Shown: positions 26,127-34,753, counted from the stretch's first letter. The stretch: 64,000 bases of DNA from Collinsella tanakaei YIT 12063 (GCF_000225705.1 NZ_JH126467.1:383435-447434); one strand, 5' to 3'. A program made the numbers and translations. Notes: a model not told the origin generated them from the sequence alone.

Positions 26127-26523
26127 CTATCTGTAACCTATGACCCTGTGTATATGCAGCTGGTCGTACTCTTTCGAGCTGCTCGAATAGGTCGAGTGGT
26201 AGACCCGCTTACCATCGATACTCGCGACCCAACCATCCGCAGGGTTGTAACCGTTGATGAATATCGCGCAGCCGTCCCCCTCAGGCATGCTCACGTCCTG
26301 CGAGAGGAAGTAGAACGGGTCTGGGTCTTTGCCCGTCCGCTTCGTGGAGATCGAGAAGAACACGCGGATGAACTTGAAGTTTTTAACGTCCTCGCTCAGC
26401 GTGACGTCTGGGGAGCCTGTCTCATCGTGGTAAAGCTCCTTTGCTATGAGCACCCCCCCCGCCACGATTAAAGACTGCTTTAAGATTAGCCGCGCTAATC
26501 GGCTGCGCGTCTGACACTGCCAT
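26127..26523 (-). CDS. Fibre-tip cassette C, poly-G interrupted (OFF)
   Basis: Start ATG at 26523 (AAAGGAG upstream): MAVSDAQPISAANLKAVFNR, then the G8 tract (26453-26460). The current frame ends after GALPR at 26422. G7 or G10 would open GGVLIAKELYHDETGSPDVT.. to ..LHIHRVIGYR at 26127, about 131 residues. The variable domain contains FIRVFFSISTKR and a GDGCAIFINGYN loop, unlike the domains of the other cassettes. Same architecture and position in the array. Confidence 0.75.
26453..26460. repeat. Poly-G tract of cassette C (G8, coding strand)
   Basis: Eight C on the plus strand, preceded in coding sense by GGC. ON length would be 7 or 10. Confidence 0.8.
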
Positions 26524-26535
26524 TTGATATCTCCT

Positions 26536-26971
26536 TTACGCTGTTCGCTTCCAGATGTACACGGATAGATAAGGCGGCATGTTGTTGTGGGGTTGGTCTC
26601 CACCAACGCTATCCGTACTCTGATATTCCGAACTGTTAAGCTTGCCGAATGAGATTGTGCTCGAATCAGAATCTTGAAACGAATAGCCTCTAATCGTATG
26701 GCTGTGGCTCGGCATCTCATCCACCGTCAGCTTATGCGTCTCCTCGCCGCCAGTGCTGCCAGCTGCATGCTTGGAATCAGCCGCGAAAAGGAACCTGCCC
26801 TGAATCTGCTGCCACGTGCCGCCGAACAAGGTGGAGGGGTTGGTGGAGTTCACGCTCATGTAGATGCTGCCCACGGGGTACATGCTATTTATGAGACCCC
26901 CCCCCGCTATCTTTTGCAAAAATAGCCTTCAAGTTCCCGATCGATACGGGCTGGTCATCACTGATTGGCAT
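26536..26971 (-). CDS. Fibre-tip cassette B with tail-collar domain, poly-G interrupted (OFF)
   Basis: Start ATG at 26971 (AGGAGG upstream): MPISDDQPVSIGNLKAIFAK, DS, then the G9 tract (26897-26905). The current frame stops at 26885 after GGGSHK. G8 or G11 would open LINSMYPVGSIYMSVNSTNP, STLFGGTWQQIQGRFLFAAD, EMPSHSHTIRG and HNNMPPYLSVYIWKRTA, ending at 26536 (about 145 residues). This is a recognisable phage tail-collar/short-fibre domain with the HxH metal motif (SHSH) of gp12-type tips. Its ON length differs from that of the other four cassettes. Confidence 0.8.
26897..26905. repeat. Poly-G tract of cassette B (G9, coding strand)
   Basis: Nine C on the plus strand. ON length would be 8 or 11. 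Confidence 0.8.
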
Positions 26972-26981
26972 ATGCGTCCTC

Positions 26982-27395
26982 CTAGATGATTCCTACAACT
27001 CTGATAACATTCACGCCGCTTGACTTGAATCCAGCACGATTGAATGTGATATGCGTGGTAGTGATGCCGGTCGCGTCTATCTTCACATCTCCGCTGGTAA
27101 ACGGCACCTCGACAACGTAGTAGTGGTAAGTTTTGCTCGATATTTTATTTGCGTAGCTGATGCGGGCTATCCTGCATCCGCTCGCGTTGTACGTGCCCTC
27201 GCTCGCTCCATCCGCGTTGTAGAAAAGCTGCTTTTCCTGCGGGGTCGTTTTCTTGAGGTTGTTAATCGCGGTCGTAATCTGCGAACTCGTCCACGTCTTC
27301 GCCGAGTCGATTTGGCTTGTCACCCATGTTTTGAGGTTGTCTGTCAGCGCCTTGACGTTGGCAGAGCTGGTCGGCTCGTCACCCTGAATCGCCAT
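26982..27395 (-). CDS. Fibre-tip cassette A (no poly-G tract, constitutively in frame)
   Basis: 137 residues from the ATG at 27395: MAIQGDEPTSSANVKALTDN, a coiled segment (SAKTWTSSQITTAINNLKKT), then a beta-rich domain ending GVNVIRVVGII. It has the same N-terminal segment as the other cassettes but joins its variable domain by helical sequence instead of glycines, so it cannot be switched by slippage. It is the first gene after the main fibre and may be the default tip or the adaptor to which the others attach. Confidence 0.75.
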   Translation of the reverse strand: MAIQGDEPTSSANVKALTDNLKTWVTSQIDSAKTWTSSQITTAINNLKKTTPQEKQLFYNADGASEGTYNASGCRIARISYANKISSKTYHYYVVEVPFTSGDVKIDATGITTTHITFNRAGFKSSGVNVIRVVGII

Positions 27396-27408
27396 AACCT
27401 CCACCTCC

Positions 27409-28452
27409 TTATTTGAGACCTAGGTAGGTCAGAAGCTCGTCATTGCTTGGGAAATTGAACACGGCCTTGCGCACACCGTCTATCGTGGTCTGCCCCGTGC
27501 CGCCGTGCGCCACGTCAAGCGCCGCTAGCGTGTTGCCCAAGCCCATCGCGTTGCGGTGAGCGGCGGGGTCGCTGATATGCTGTGGCTGGACGGATTTCTG
27601 CATCAGCTTGGCGGGGCCGACCGATGAATTGGCCAGCTTATCCGTTGTGACCGCGCCGCTCTCAAGCTTGGCGGTGGAGACGGCGCCAGCCACCAGCTCG
27701 GCGGTGCCCACGCTGCCGTCTGCCATCTTGTCAGCCGTGACGCTATTCGCCGCGAGTTTCGCGCTGGTGATACCGCCGTCCTTGACCTGCAATTGCTGGC
27801 TCGCATTTCGCGAGATCGTGGTGCCGTCAACCTTGACCTCGGCTTGCGCGATCAACTCGTTGACCTTTTCATCCGTGCCGTCATACGATACGAAGCCGCC
27901 AGTTGCGTCAACGATCGCGGCGTGCTTGAGCTGCAGACCGCCGTCCTTGACGCTGAGACGGTTGTCTTTGTTGGTAATCGTGATTTCGTCAGCAGATGGA
28001 ACCACGTACGGCGCGAACTCCGCCGTGACATTCACATCGTTGCCAACGTACGTCACCACATCGATGAGCTTTTCGATAGCCGTGGCTCCACCGCCAGCGG
28101 GGATGGTCTCGGCGCTCTCCCCGGTGTTTCCGTAGCTATACAGGATTTCGCCGAGGTCGGGGTCTTTGGCATATAGACCCAGCTCGCGCCATTCGAAGTC
28201 CTGCGATTGTTCGCTGTTGTCGTACCTGCCGCCTACCACCGCCGCGCCGTTGCCCGTCACCTCGCACTTGGTGATTTCCATGGTCGCTTTAGGAGACACA
28301 ACGGCGGTCATGTGCTCGGGCACTTGGCTGGATGGCATGTAGCCGTCACCCATGACGATGCGCGTGAACGTGATGCTGCCCTTGCTCGCCATGACCTTGG
28401 CGATTAGCAGGCTGCCAGCGTCCGTGATTGCGTTGACGTCAAATCCGCTCAA
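27409..28452 (-). CDS. Tail fibre protein
   Basis: 347 residues from a TTG start (AGGAGG upstream). The N-terminal ~150 residues (GFDVNAITDAGSLLIAKVMA, FTRIVMGDGYMP, FEWRELGLYAKDPDLGEILY) match the baseplate-attaching domain of P2 gpH-like fibres. The shaft carries repeats SAKLAANSVTADKMADGSVG, TAELVAGAVSTAKLESGAVT and TDKLANSSVGPAKL, typical of trimeric fibre shafts. The C-terminus has AHGGTGQTTIDGVRKAVFNF, a common fibre end. It follows gpI and precedes the cassette array, so it probably carries the cassette products at its tip. Confidence 0.88.
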   Translation of the reverse strand: MSGFDVNAITDAGSLLIAKVMASKGSITFTRIVMGDGYMPSSQVPEHMTAVVSPKATMEITKCEVTGNGAAVVGGRYDNSEQSQDFEWRELGLYAKDPDLGEILYSYGNTGESAETIPAGGGATAIEKLIDVVTYVGNDVNVTAEFAPYVVPSADEITITNKDNRLSVKDGGLQLKHAAIVDATGGFVSYDGTDEKVNELIAQAEVKVDGTTISRNASQQLQVKDGGITSAKLAANSVTADKMADGSVGTAELVAGAVSTAKLESGAVTTDKLANSSVGPAKLMQKSVQPQHISDPAAHRNAMGLGNTLAALDVAHGGTGQTTIDGVRKAVFNFPSNDELLTYLGLK

Positions 28453-28466
28453 ATCTCCACCTCCTT

Positions 28467-29039
28467 TTACTTGTGGTTGCTATAACCGAGGTCGATGGTG
28501 TCCGCGCTCGTGATGCGCGTGGAGATTCCCACGTGCGCGACCTGCGACCCCATCAGTCCAATTTCGATGCCGTCCAGCACGCTCGACTTGCGCTTGACCT
28601 TCTCGAGCATGGTTAGGAACAGGTCGAGGTTCTCCGCGACCGCGCTCGGGTCTGTTGTATAGACCTTGAAGTGGTGCGGCAGACCGCCGTACTCCGTCCA
28701 TTCGCGCACCTTGCCCGTGCCGAAGTAGGACGCGACCACGCTCTCGACCGCCGCGACCGTGCCGAGCCGCATGTGTACCAGGTCGCTGTTGCGGATGAGG
28801 TCGCGCTTGGTTGCGATGCTCGCGCCGTCCTCCCACCACTGGATGTCGAGCGCCCACGCAAGCTCATCGAGCGCGGACTCCGGCAGCACGTCCAGCGCGT
28901 CCCAGATGGTCAGGCTCGCCAGCTGCGGGGCGGCGCGGGTTATGGAATCGTCCACACCCTGCGCCAGCGCTATGTCCGCTTCGTCCGCCTGCATCCATGA
29001 CGGCAGCAGCCGCCGCATCTCTAGATCGCTGAGCCGCAT
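28467..29039 (-). CDS. Baseplate protein gpI (P2-like tail protein I)
   Basis: About 190 residues from the ATG overlapping the stop of the gpJ gene (TGATG). Segments LASLTIWDALDVLPESALDE, LAWALDIQWWE, TKRDLIRNSDLVHMRLGTVA and a VREWTEYGGLPHHFKVYTT strand are characteristic of the P2 gpI family. It connects the J wedge to the fibre at the baseplate rim. Family length is normal (~180-200). Confidence 0.88.
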   Translation of the reverse strand: MRLSDLEMRRLLPSWMQADEADIALAQGVDDSITRAAPQLASLTIWDALDVLPESALDELAWALDIQWWEDGASIATKRDLIRNSDLVHMRLGTVAAVESVVASYFGTGKVREWTEYGGLPHHFKVYTTDPSAVAENLDLFLTMLEKVKRKSSVLDGIEIGLMGSQVAHVGISTRITSADTIDLGYSNHK

Positions 29040-30373
29040 CACGACCACCCCGCCGTGCGCTCGACCGTGTGCGTGGCTTTAGTTGTGCCGTTCCAATGCG
29101 CTACCTGCGTGGTGCCGACCGCCGTGTGGACGGGCTGCTTAACGTCGCAGCGCAACGCTCCCGCCTGCATGACGTACGTCTTGAGCACATCGGGATTGAT
29201 GGCGCGACCAAGCACCTCGCACTGCTCGGACTTGTAGCGCTCGATGGCGCCGCCAGCCCCCTCCACCGCTTGTACCACGGTGGCTTCGTCCTCCACGGTG
29301 GTGGTATAGGAGAGCTGGATTCCGTAGTCCACGTAGGTCGGCTTCTCCACCGTCACCACATCGGTCATGGGGCGCACCGTGCGGTCGTTGACAGCGTTTG
29401 CTACCTGCTCCACCACGTCATCATCGGGCTGCCTGCCGCCCTCCATGAGCGGGACTACCTTGACTCGCCCGTCCATACGGCGCTGCACCGCGACCTCCAC
29501 TGTGCTTTGAGACGCGAGGGAACCCGTAAGCGTGATGTCTAGCAGTGAATCTGCGTAGACGTACGTGAAGTCCGTGGCCCTGCCGTTGACGGTCAAAAGC
29601 TCGTCAGGCTCCAGCAGGTCTCCACCTATGTACACGTGGTTGTTCACCGGCTTGCACGTCTTTGTGTCGGTGTAGGTCTCTGAGAAAACAGCCACGTCCA
29701 CGATGTCGGCGTTGGCGCTCATCGCGTGGTAGCGGTACGCCTGCTCGGGGCCAGCGGTGGAGAGCCTGTTCGGTGCCAGCTTGATGCGCTCGCGGTAGCG
29801 GTCATCGCCGTCCGTTGTGTAAGGCTCGCCGTCATCGCCGCCGCTCGTCACGGTCATGTTCTGCACGGCCTTGACGTAGGGCTGGAGGTCTACCAGCGTA
29901 GCCACATCTCCAACGAGGATGCCGTTGCCGACCTCGCCCGCCGTCTCGCATTCGGCGGGAGCGGTTCCCGTGAGCTGCCCCGCGTTTATGACGCATGCCG
30001 CCGTGGTTCTGAAATAGATCGTGCCGTCCGTGGTGACGCGCGTCATCGCGGGGATGGTGATAGCTCCAGTTTGCGCGGCACTCAGCGTGAACTTGAGCGT
30101 TGTGGTCGCTGGCGTAGCCGCGATGCGCTCCACGCCAAGGCGCTCGCCAAGCGCGTCAAGCACCTTGCCGCGAGCGTAGCGCAGGAATGTCTGGCGCGAT
30201 GCGTCATTGGCCTTCGCTAGGTACGTTGCCAGAACCGCCACCAGCGCTTCGCCGAAGATTCGGCGTTCGTCACCGGGGTAGAGCGCTTCGCTAACGCCTT
30301 GCTCCAGATTGACCAGCACATCGCTGTAGATGGTGGAGGTATCCACGTCCACGAGATTGATTTCGTCTGCCAT
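29039..30373 (-). CDS. Baseplate wedge protein gpJ
   Basis: A 444-residue member of the Baseplate_J family. The N-terminus (YSDVLVNLEQGVSEALYPGD, FGEALVAVLATYLAKANDAS) is followed by RGKVLDALGERLGVERIAAT, DDRYRERIKLAPNRLSTAGP and EQAYRYHAMSANADIVDV, all typical J segments. C-terminal beta domain. It forms the baseplate wedge with gpW and gpI. AAGGAGG supports the start. It lies in the P2 order W-J-I-fibre. Confidence 0.93.
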   Translation of the reverse strand: MADEINLVDVDTSTIYSDVLVNLEQGVSEALYPGDERRIFGEALVAVLATYLAKANDASRQTFLRYARGKVLDALGERLGVERIAATPATTTLKFTLSAAQTGAITIPAMTRVTTDGTIYFRTTAACVINAGQLTGTAPAECETAGEVGNGILVGDVATLVDLQPYVKAVQNMTVTSGGDDGEPYTTDGDDRYRERIKLAPNRLSTAGPEQAYRYHAMSANADIVDVAVFSETYTDTKTCKPVNNHVYIGGDLLEPDELLTVNGRATDFTYVYADSLLDITLTGSLASQSTVEVAVQRRMDGRVKVVPLMEGGRQPDDDVVEQVANAVNDRTVRPMTDVVTVEKPTYVDYGIQLSYTTTVEDEATVVQAVEGAGGAIERYKSEQCEVLGRAINPDVLKTYVMQAGALRCDVKQPVHTAVGTTQVAHWNGTTKATHTVERTAGWS

Positions 30374-30384
30374 GCGAAACCTCC

Positions 30385-30657
30385 TTAGTCTGAGATTGAA
30401 AGCGTGACGGCGTTGTCCCCGTCCATTCCATCGGTCAGCACATCGAGCGTCACGTCATCGACTACAACGCGCGGCTCGTAAGATTCGACCACCCACTGCG
30501 CGTCAGGCCGCACCCTCCACCTCTCCGTGGATGGCAGGTCTATGAGCGCACGGTCGATGCCCTTGGCACGCGCGTACGGCACCTCGCCGCGCACGATGCG
30601 GACTAGGTTCAACGCGCACACCTGCGGCCTTCCGTTACCGGTTGAAAGCATGCTCAT
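30385..30657 (-). CDS. Baseplate protein gpW/gp25-like
   Basis: About 90 residues from the ATG at 30657, which overlaps the upstream stop (TGATG). NGRPQVCALNLVRIVRGEVP, YARAKGIDRALIDLP and the C-terminal beta-strands match the gp25-like lysozyme-fold baseplate proteins (P2 gpW). It nucleates sheath assembly on the baseplate. Order and size fit the P2 module. Confidence 0.78.
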   Translation of the reverse strand: MSMLSTGNGRPQVCALNLVRIVRGEVPYARAKGIDRALIDLPSTERWRVRPDAQWVVESYEPRVVVDDVTLDVLTDGMDGDNAVTLSISD

Positions 30658-31193
30658 CACATCCCCGCGTTGGTCGGAATCTTGCCAGCCGCCTGAGAGG
30701 TGGAGGGGCCTACGCTCACGGCGCTGGTCGCGGTCTGCTCGAAGATGCCGGGCTTGAGTTCGGTTGCCGCGCCCTTCTGGGCTTTAAGTCCAGATGCTTC
30801 TTGGGCGTATTCCTCAAACTTGAGCGAAATCTTGCACTCTTGGAAATTGCCCGAGCCGTCCATGATGATGTCGCTGCAATCGGCGCTGGTCAGCAGGAAC
30901 AAATCGCCTAGGAACTTGCGACCGCCCAGATAGAACGGCGCGTACGTGCCGACCAACCTCCGCCATGCACCATACACGGAGCGCGGGTCTTCTCCCGTGG
31001 CACCGCGATTGACGGTGTAGTCCACATCGATGGTCATGAGGTCGAAGGCCACCGTCTGCGTTGCCGGCTCGCCCTCTTTCTCCTCGTTGCGCTCGACCGA
31101 CACGGAGCGCTTGGCGGCTATTGATTCGAGCGGTTTTATCTGGTCGGGCGAAATCTCCCACCGTATGCCCGACCATTCGGCTTGCACGCCCAT
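30657..31193 (-). CDS. Tail protein gpU-like
   Basis: 178 residues. WSGIRWEISPDQIKPLESIA, SVERNEEKEGEPATQTVAFD, GEDPRSVYGAWRRLVGTYAP and FLGDLFLLTSADCSD resemble the P2 GpU family, which is associated with the tail tube end or baseplate. The C-terminal ~50 residues are low-complexity. It lies between the V-like and W-like genes instead of next to the tape measure. GGGAGG precedes the ATG. Confidence 0.7.
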   Translation of the reverse strand: MGVQAEWSGIRWEISPDQIKPLESIAAKRSVSVERNEEKEGEPATQTVAFDLMTIDVDYTVNRGATGEDPRSVYGAWRRLVGTYAPFYLGGRKFLGDLFLLTSADCSDIIMDGSGNFQECKISLKFEEYAQEASGLKAQKGAATELKPGIFEQTATSAVSVGPSTSQAAGKIPTNAGM

Positions 31194-31317
31194 GGCGGCA
31201 CCTCCCGATTTCTAAAACGAAGCGATATAGGCGTTTCAGAACGTTTTAATTGCGTTTTTCGCAGTTTTTTGCCCTGAAACGCGATTAAACCGCTGATTTC
31301 GGTTGTTTTGGTTGCGT
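31194..31317. other. Intergenic spacer with dyad in the baseplate operon
   Basis: About 124 AT-richer bases. GCGTTTCAG (31231-31239) and CTGAAACGC (31274-31282) form perfect 9-base arms, and several AACGCxATTAAA elements lie around them. No gene is seen. It may be an mRNA stability or attenuation element. Confidence 0.5.
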
Positions 31318-31635
31318 TTAATGCGGCGTGCCGGTCTCGCCGTGGACGCCCGAGTGCGTGTGTCCCTTGAAGCTCACTCCGCCGATCGTCACGTCCGTGG
31401 GGACGCTCGCCGACCACTCGCCGTCCGCTCGGCACAGGACGATTCCCGTGCCGTCCGCGAACTTGGCGCACACCACCTCATCGCCGACGTTGAGCGGGCA
31501 CATGCCGCCGCGCATCGAGAAGTGGAGGGGGAACGGTCGCGTGACCACGCCATCGGCCACCAGCGGCAGGACGCTCGCGGTCGAGCCGTCCAGCGTGGAT
31601 ACGCGAGCCTTGAAGATGGGCGGGATTTCTGCCAT
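31318..31635 (-). CDS. Baseplate spike protein gpV-like
   Basis: 105 residues. An OB-fold-like domain (FKARVSTLDGSTASVLPLVA, LNVGDEVVCAKFADGTGIVL) is followed by the spike tip VSFKGHTHSGVHGETGTPH, a histidine-rich end that binds metal at the membrane-piercing tip. It is shorter than P2 gpV (~211 aa), as in the compact Gram-positive myophage version. It pairs with the D-like hub encoded directly upstream. Confidence 0.82.
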   Translation of the reverse strand: MAEIPPIFKARVSTLDGSTASVLPLVADGVVTRPFPLHFSMRGGMCPLNVGDEVVCAKFADGTGIVLCRADGEWSASVPTDVTIGGVSFKGHTHSGVHGETGTPH

Positions 31636-31636
31636 A

Positions 31637-32551
31637 TCAGTACCCTTCCAATGGTTTAGTGAGCCAAATCTTGCAGCGGCTGTCGTAGTAGTCGTGCCGC
31701 ATCGCTTTGACGAATGCCTTGCCGTCCCAGCTCGCCGCCTTGTCGGCGTGGAGGGTCAGCACGGAGCCAGCCGCATATTGCCTGAGCATGCTATCCGTGC
31801 GTATGGTCATCTCCACCGCATCGCGGTTGGCTTCGCGGAGCAGACCCTTGGCGAATCTGGACGCTTCCGCAACGTTGCTAATCCGTCCCTGGATGACACG
31901 GTTAAGGCTCTTACCTTGTCCAACCGTGAAGGTGGAGGTGGTGGAGCCGTCCGTGACGGTGCATGAACCGTAAGCGAGGTTGCTGTCATCGCGGAACGTG
32001 TAATCAAGTCCCGCGCGTATCTCCACCTCGCCGTTCGATTCCTGCGATTCCATCCACGGTGCGCTGTAAGCGATGAGCTTGCCGTCGAAGATGATGAGCG
32101 CGGCGCTCTCAAGCGTTAAGCGCCTGTTCAAAAACGCCAAATCGCTCTCGTTGTCCTGTTCAACGTAGGCGTACTCTGGATTGTCCAGTCCGTAGCTCTC
32201 CCACTCCATGCCGTTAGTCCGCGCTATCTCGCTGACCAGTTGCAGCAGACGGACGCGCTGCCACGATCTGTTGCGGCGCTCGCGCATCGACTGCGGCGCG
32301 GGGTACGCCGTGACCTGCATCTGGCTTGACTTAGGCGTGACGTGCGCGATGTACATCTTGCCAGTGCGGGCGGCACCGTCCTTAATCTCGATGGTGTCAC
32401 CCGCCTTGGGGTTCCACTTGTCCCATGTGCCGTTAATGTCTCCGAAGTCCACTTGCAGGCTGTCCATCGCGCCATATGCTCGCATGTCGTGCCAGCAGCG
32501 GCCTACGCTAATCTCCGGATAGATGTCCACGCCCTCGTATATGACCTGCAT
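31637..32551 (-). CDS. Baseplate hub, late control protein D-like
   Basis: 304 residues with the gp27/gpD hub fold: INGTWDKWNPKAGDTIEIKD, a YAYVEQDNESDLAFLNRRLT segment, LTLESAALIIFDGKLIAY and FAKGLLREANRDAVEMTIRT are typical. It closes the end of the tail tube and holds the spike (V). The start lies a few bases after the gpX stop, as in P2 (X-D order). Confidence 0.88.
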   Translation of the reverse strand: MQVIYEGVDIYPEISVGRCWHDMRAYGAMDSLQVDFGDINGTWDKWNPKAGDTIEIKDGAARTGKMYIAHVTPKSSQMQVTAYPAPQSMRERRNRSWQRVRLLQLVSEIARTNGMEWESYGLDNPEYAYVEQDNESDLAFLNRRLTLESAALIIFDGKLIAYSAPWMESQESNGEVEIRAGLDYTFRDDSNLAYGSCTVTDGSTTSTFTVGQGKSLNRVIQGRISNVAEASRFAKGLLREANRDAVEMTIRTDSMLRQYAAGSVLTLHADKAASWDGKAFVKAMRHDYYDSRCKIWLTKPLEGY

Positions 32552-32554
32552 AGG

Positions 32555-32788
32555 CTATCGCCGCCAAGGTGGCAGCGTGTCGGGAGTCTCCACCGTCTCC
32601 ACCAGCGGCAGGCGGATGGTCTCGCCGCCATCGAAGAGCAGCACGTCTATGTAGTCGGGGTTCTCCTGCGCGATGACGTGAGCCATCGTCTCGGTGCCGT
32701 AGGCTTGCGCCGCCAAGAGGTCGAATGAATCCCCTTGCCTGCACACGTAGGCCTTGTAGCCCTTGACCTCCACCTTGCGATTAGACAT
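32555..32788 (-). CDS. Tail protein X-like (LysM-like)
   Basis: About 77 residues starting MSNRKVEVKGYKAYVCRQGD. The segment YVCRQGDSFDLLAAQAYGTE, then HVIAQENPDYIDVLLFDGGE, is the Phage_tail_X LysM-like domain. It links hub and tail tube. It overlaps the end of the tape measure gene by eight bases. Confidence 0.85.
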   Translation of the reverse strand: MSNRKVEVKGYKAYVCRQGDSFDLLAAQAYGTETMAHVIAQENPDYIDVLLFDGGETIRLPLVETVETPDTLPPWRR

Positions 32789-34730
32789 AGGCAGCCTCCT
32801 CGCGCCGCGCGAGCGCATCCATAACAAAGTCCATGAAATCGCCCTCGCACTGCATGATCGCGGCCACGATGTCATCCTTGCTCGCGTTGCCGCGAACTAT
32901 CACGTTCGGCGAGAACGTCATACCGCTGAGGTCGTAGCTGACGGAACCTCCACCGCCACCAGAGGAGGTGGAGGAAGAGCCACCGGAGCGAGCGCCGAGC
33001 ATATGTCCCGCCATCGCCCAGTACCTGAGGTTTTGCGCACGGTAGGCGGGGTTAAACGAAATGACCGCTTCGGTTGGGTAGCGCGGGTCTTCGCCGGCGA
33101 TGGACGGGCCAGCCGTGAATCCGCCGGTTGCGAAGCCAAGCAGGCCGCCGATGCCTCCGATGATGCTTCCGCCGATTTCCGCGAGCTTCGCGGCAGCTCG
33201 TCCAGCAAGGCTGATGATGGAGCCGAGAGCGCCCAACACCGGCTGTATCGCGTTGAACAGGCCGATGAAGAAGCTGGCAGCGGACTGGATGGGGCCGTAC
33301 ATGGACGCTATAGCGCTGTTGACGGCTGGCATGACCTGGCTTGCAACCGTTGTGAAGATGCCTCGCACGCTGTTCACTACGCCGAGCACGCCGTTGAAAG
33401 CTCCTATCAGCCCCATGACGATAGGCAGCACCGCCTGGATCACGGGCGTGAGGAACTGAACAGCGCTCGTGAGCATGGGGAGCACGGCAGATGCGATGTT
33501 CGCGATGACGGAGGCTATAGGCGTGATGTAGTTGATGAGCGGAGGAAGTATCGCGGTGGCTATCGCCGAAATCAACGGGATGATGTTCGATATGGCCGAG
33601 AATAGCGGGGGCAGAACCGCATTAGCCAGATTCGTAAGAGGAGGTCCCACGGCTTCTATGACCGGCTTAATGGATTCCATCGCGCTGGACAAGGCCGACA
33701 TGACGCCGCCGGCGTCGATGTTCGGGAGCTGTATTCCGAGAGACCCGAGCGCCGACACGGCCATGTTCCAAGCCCCCGCGAGCGCTTCGGATAGCACGGG
33801 CGCTATCTTGGAAGCAGCCCCGGCGAGCATATCCGGAAGCGATTCCATCATCTGCCCCGCGATCTGGTTGATGCGCGGCAGAACGTTCTTCGCCACGTTG
33901 TCTATGGACTTCACGAGGTTGTCGGTCAGCTGGGACATGTCGGCGTCCTCGTTGCCAAGACCAGTGAGCCAGTTGCTCCACGCCGCCTTCATCGAGTTCA
34001 CGGAACCCTCGATGGTCGTAGCCGCCTCGTCTGCGGTGGCACCCGTGATTCCAAGGTTCTCCTGAACCGCGTGGATAGCCTTGATGACGTCACCGAAATT
34101 CTCGGGGTCGAGCGCTTCGCCCGTAAGCTTCGAAGCGTCAGCGACAAGCTTCTCCATCTCCTCCTTCGTGCCGCCGTAGCCGAGGCGCAAGTTGTCCAGC
34201 ATCGCGTACGAGCCGCGCATGAGCGATTGGTACGTCGCCTGCACGGTCTCGATGTCGGTGCCCATGCGGTTGGCGTTGTCGGACATGTCCTTGATTGCCA
34301 TATCTGCACGGTCAACCGCCGCATGCGTATCACCGCCGAGCGACTTCATGAGCGACGCGGAGAAGGACGTCACCTGGTCGAGGTATGCGTTTGACGAGAT
34401 GCCTGCGGTTGCGTACGCATCGTCCGCGAGCCCTTGGATATACGGGTAGATCTCGTCACCCATGATGGCCTTGACGCCGCCCGACAACTGCTCGAAGCTC
34501 GCGTAGCTCTTTAAAGAAGCGGTGCCTATCGCGGCGGCGGCGGATGCTGCCGCTCCGGCTACGGCGGTTGCCGCCTGTGCCGTGACCTTCAGCGCCGCCC
34601 CACCCATGTTCATCAGCCGCTTGTTTGCCGAGCTGGTCATCTTCTCGGCTTTGTTGAGAGCAGCGCTAACGGACGGATCCATCTTTCCGAGCAGCTTGAT
34701 GGTGGCTTGCAGCTCCCTGCCCTTGCCCAT
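32781..34730 (-). CDS. Tail tape measure protein
   Basis: About 649 residues from the ATG at 34730 (GGGG eight bases upstream; a GTG three codons earlier is possible). The N-terminal region (GKMDPSVSAALNKAEKMTSS) is coiled. The middle has KSYASFEQLSGGVKAIMGDE and SNAYLDQVTSFSASLMKSLG, the TP901/TMP core. Long hydrophobic helices (VLPMLTSAVQFLTPVIQAVL) follow, and then a glycine-rich end (FATGGFTAGPSIAGEDPRYP). Its length sets the tail at roughly 100 nm if the usual ~1.5 Angstrom per residue holds. Confidence 0.92.
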   Translation of the reverse strand: MGKGRELQATIKLLGKMDPSVSAALNKAEKMTSSANKRLMNMGGAALKVTAQAATAVAGAAASAAAAIGTASLKSYASFEQLSGGVKAIMGDEIYPYIQGLADDAYATAGISSNAYLDQVTSFSASLMKSLGGDTHAAVDRADMAIKDMSDNANRMGTDIETVQATYQSLMRGSYAMLDNLRLGYGGTKEEMEKLVADASKLTGEALDPENFGDVIKAIHAVQENLGITGATADEAATTIEGSVNSMKAAWSNWLTGLGNEDADMSQLTDNLVKSIDNVAKNVLPRINQIAGQMMESLPDMLAGAASKIAPVLSEALAGAWNMAVSALGSLGIQLPNIDAGGVMSALSSAMESIKPVIEAVGPPLTNLANAVLPPLFSAISNIIPLISAIATAILPPLINYITPIASVIANIASAVLPMLTSAVQFLTPVIQAVLPIVMGLIGAFNGVLGVVNSVRGIFTTVASQVMPAVNSAIASMYGPIQSAASFFIGLFNAIQPVLGALGSIISLAGRAAAKLAEIGGSIIGGIGGLLGFATGGFTAGPSIAGEDPRYPTEAVISFNPAYRAQNLRYWAMAGHMLGARSGGSSSTSSGGGGGSVSYDLSGMTFSPNVIVRGNASKDDIVAAIMQCEGDFMDFVMDALARREEAAYV

Positions 34731-34753
34731 CTCGTCCACCCCCTATGCTGTTA

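Noticed and set aside
24919-27404. Diversity-generating retroelement as the cause of fibre variation
   Set aside because: No reverse transcriptase gene and no template/variable repeat pair with adenine-directed changes is visible; the variation is built on poly-G tracts and different domains.
24919-28452. Invertible fibre segment (Mu G-type or shufflon)
   Set aside because: All cassettes point the same way, no inverted recombination sites flank them, and no Gin/Rci-like invertase gene is present in the window.
31136-31471. Leftward frame bridging the gpV-like and gpU-like genes
   Set aside because: Composition is non-coding (shadow of gpV, then spacer); both real genes have their own ribosome sites.
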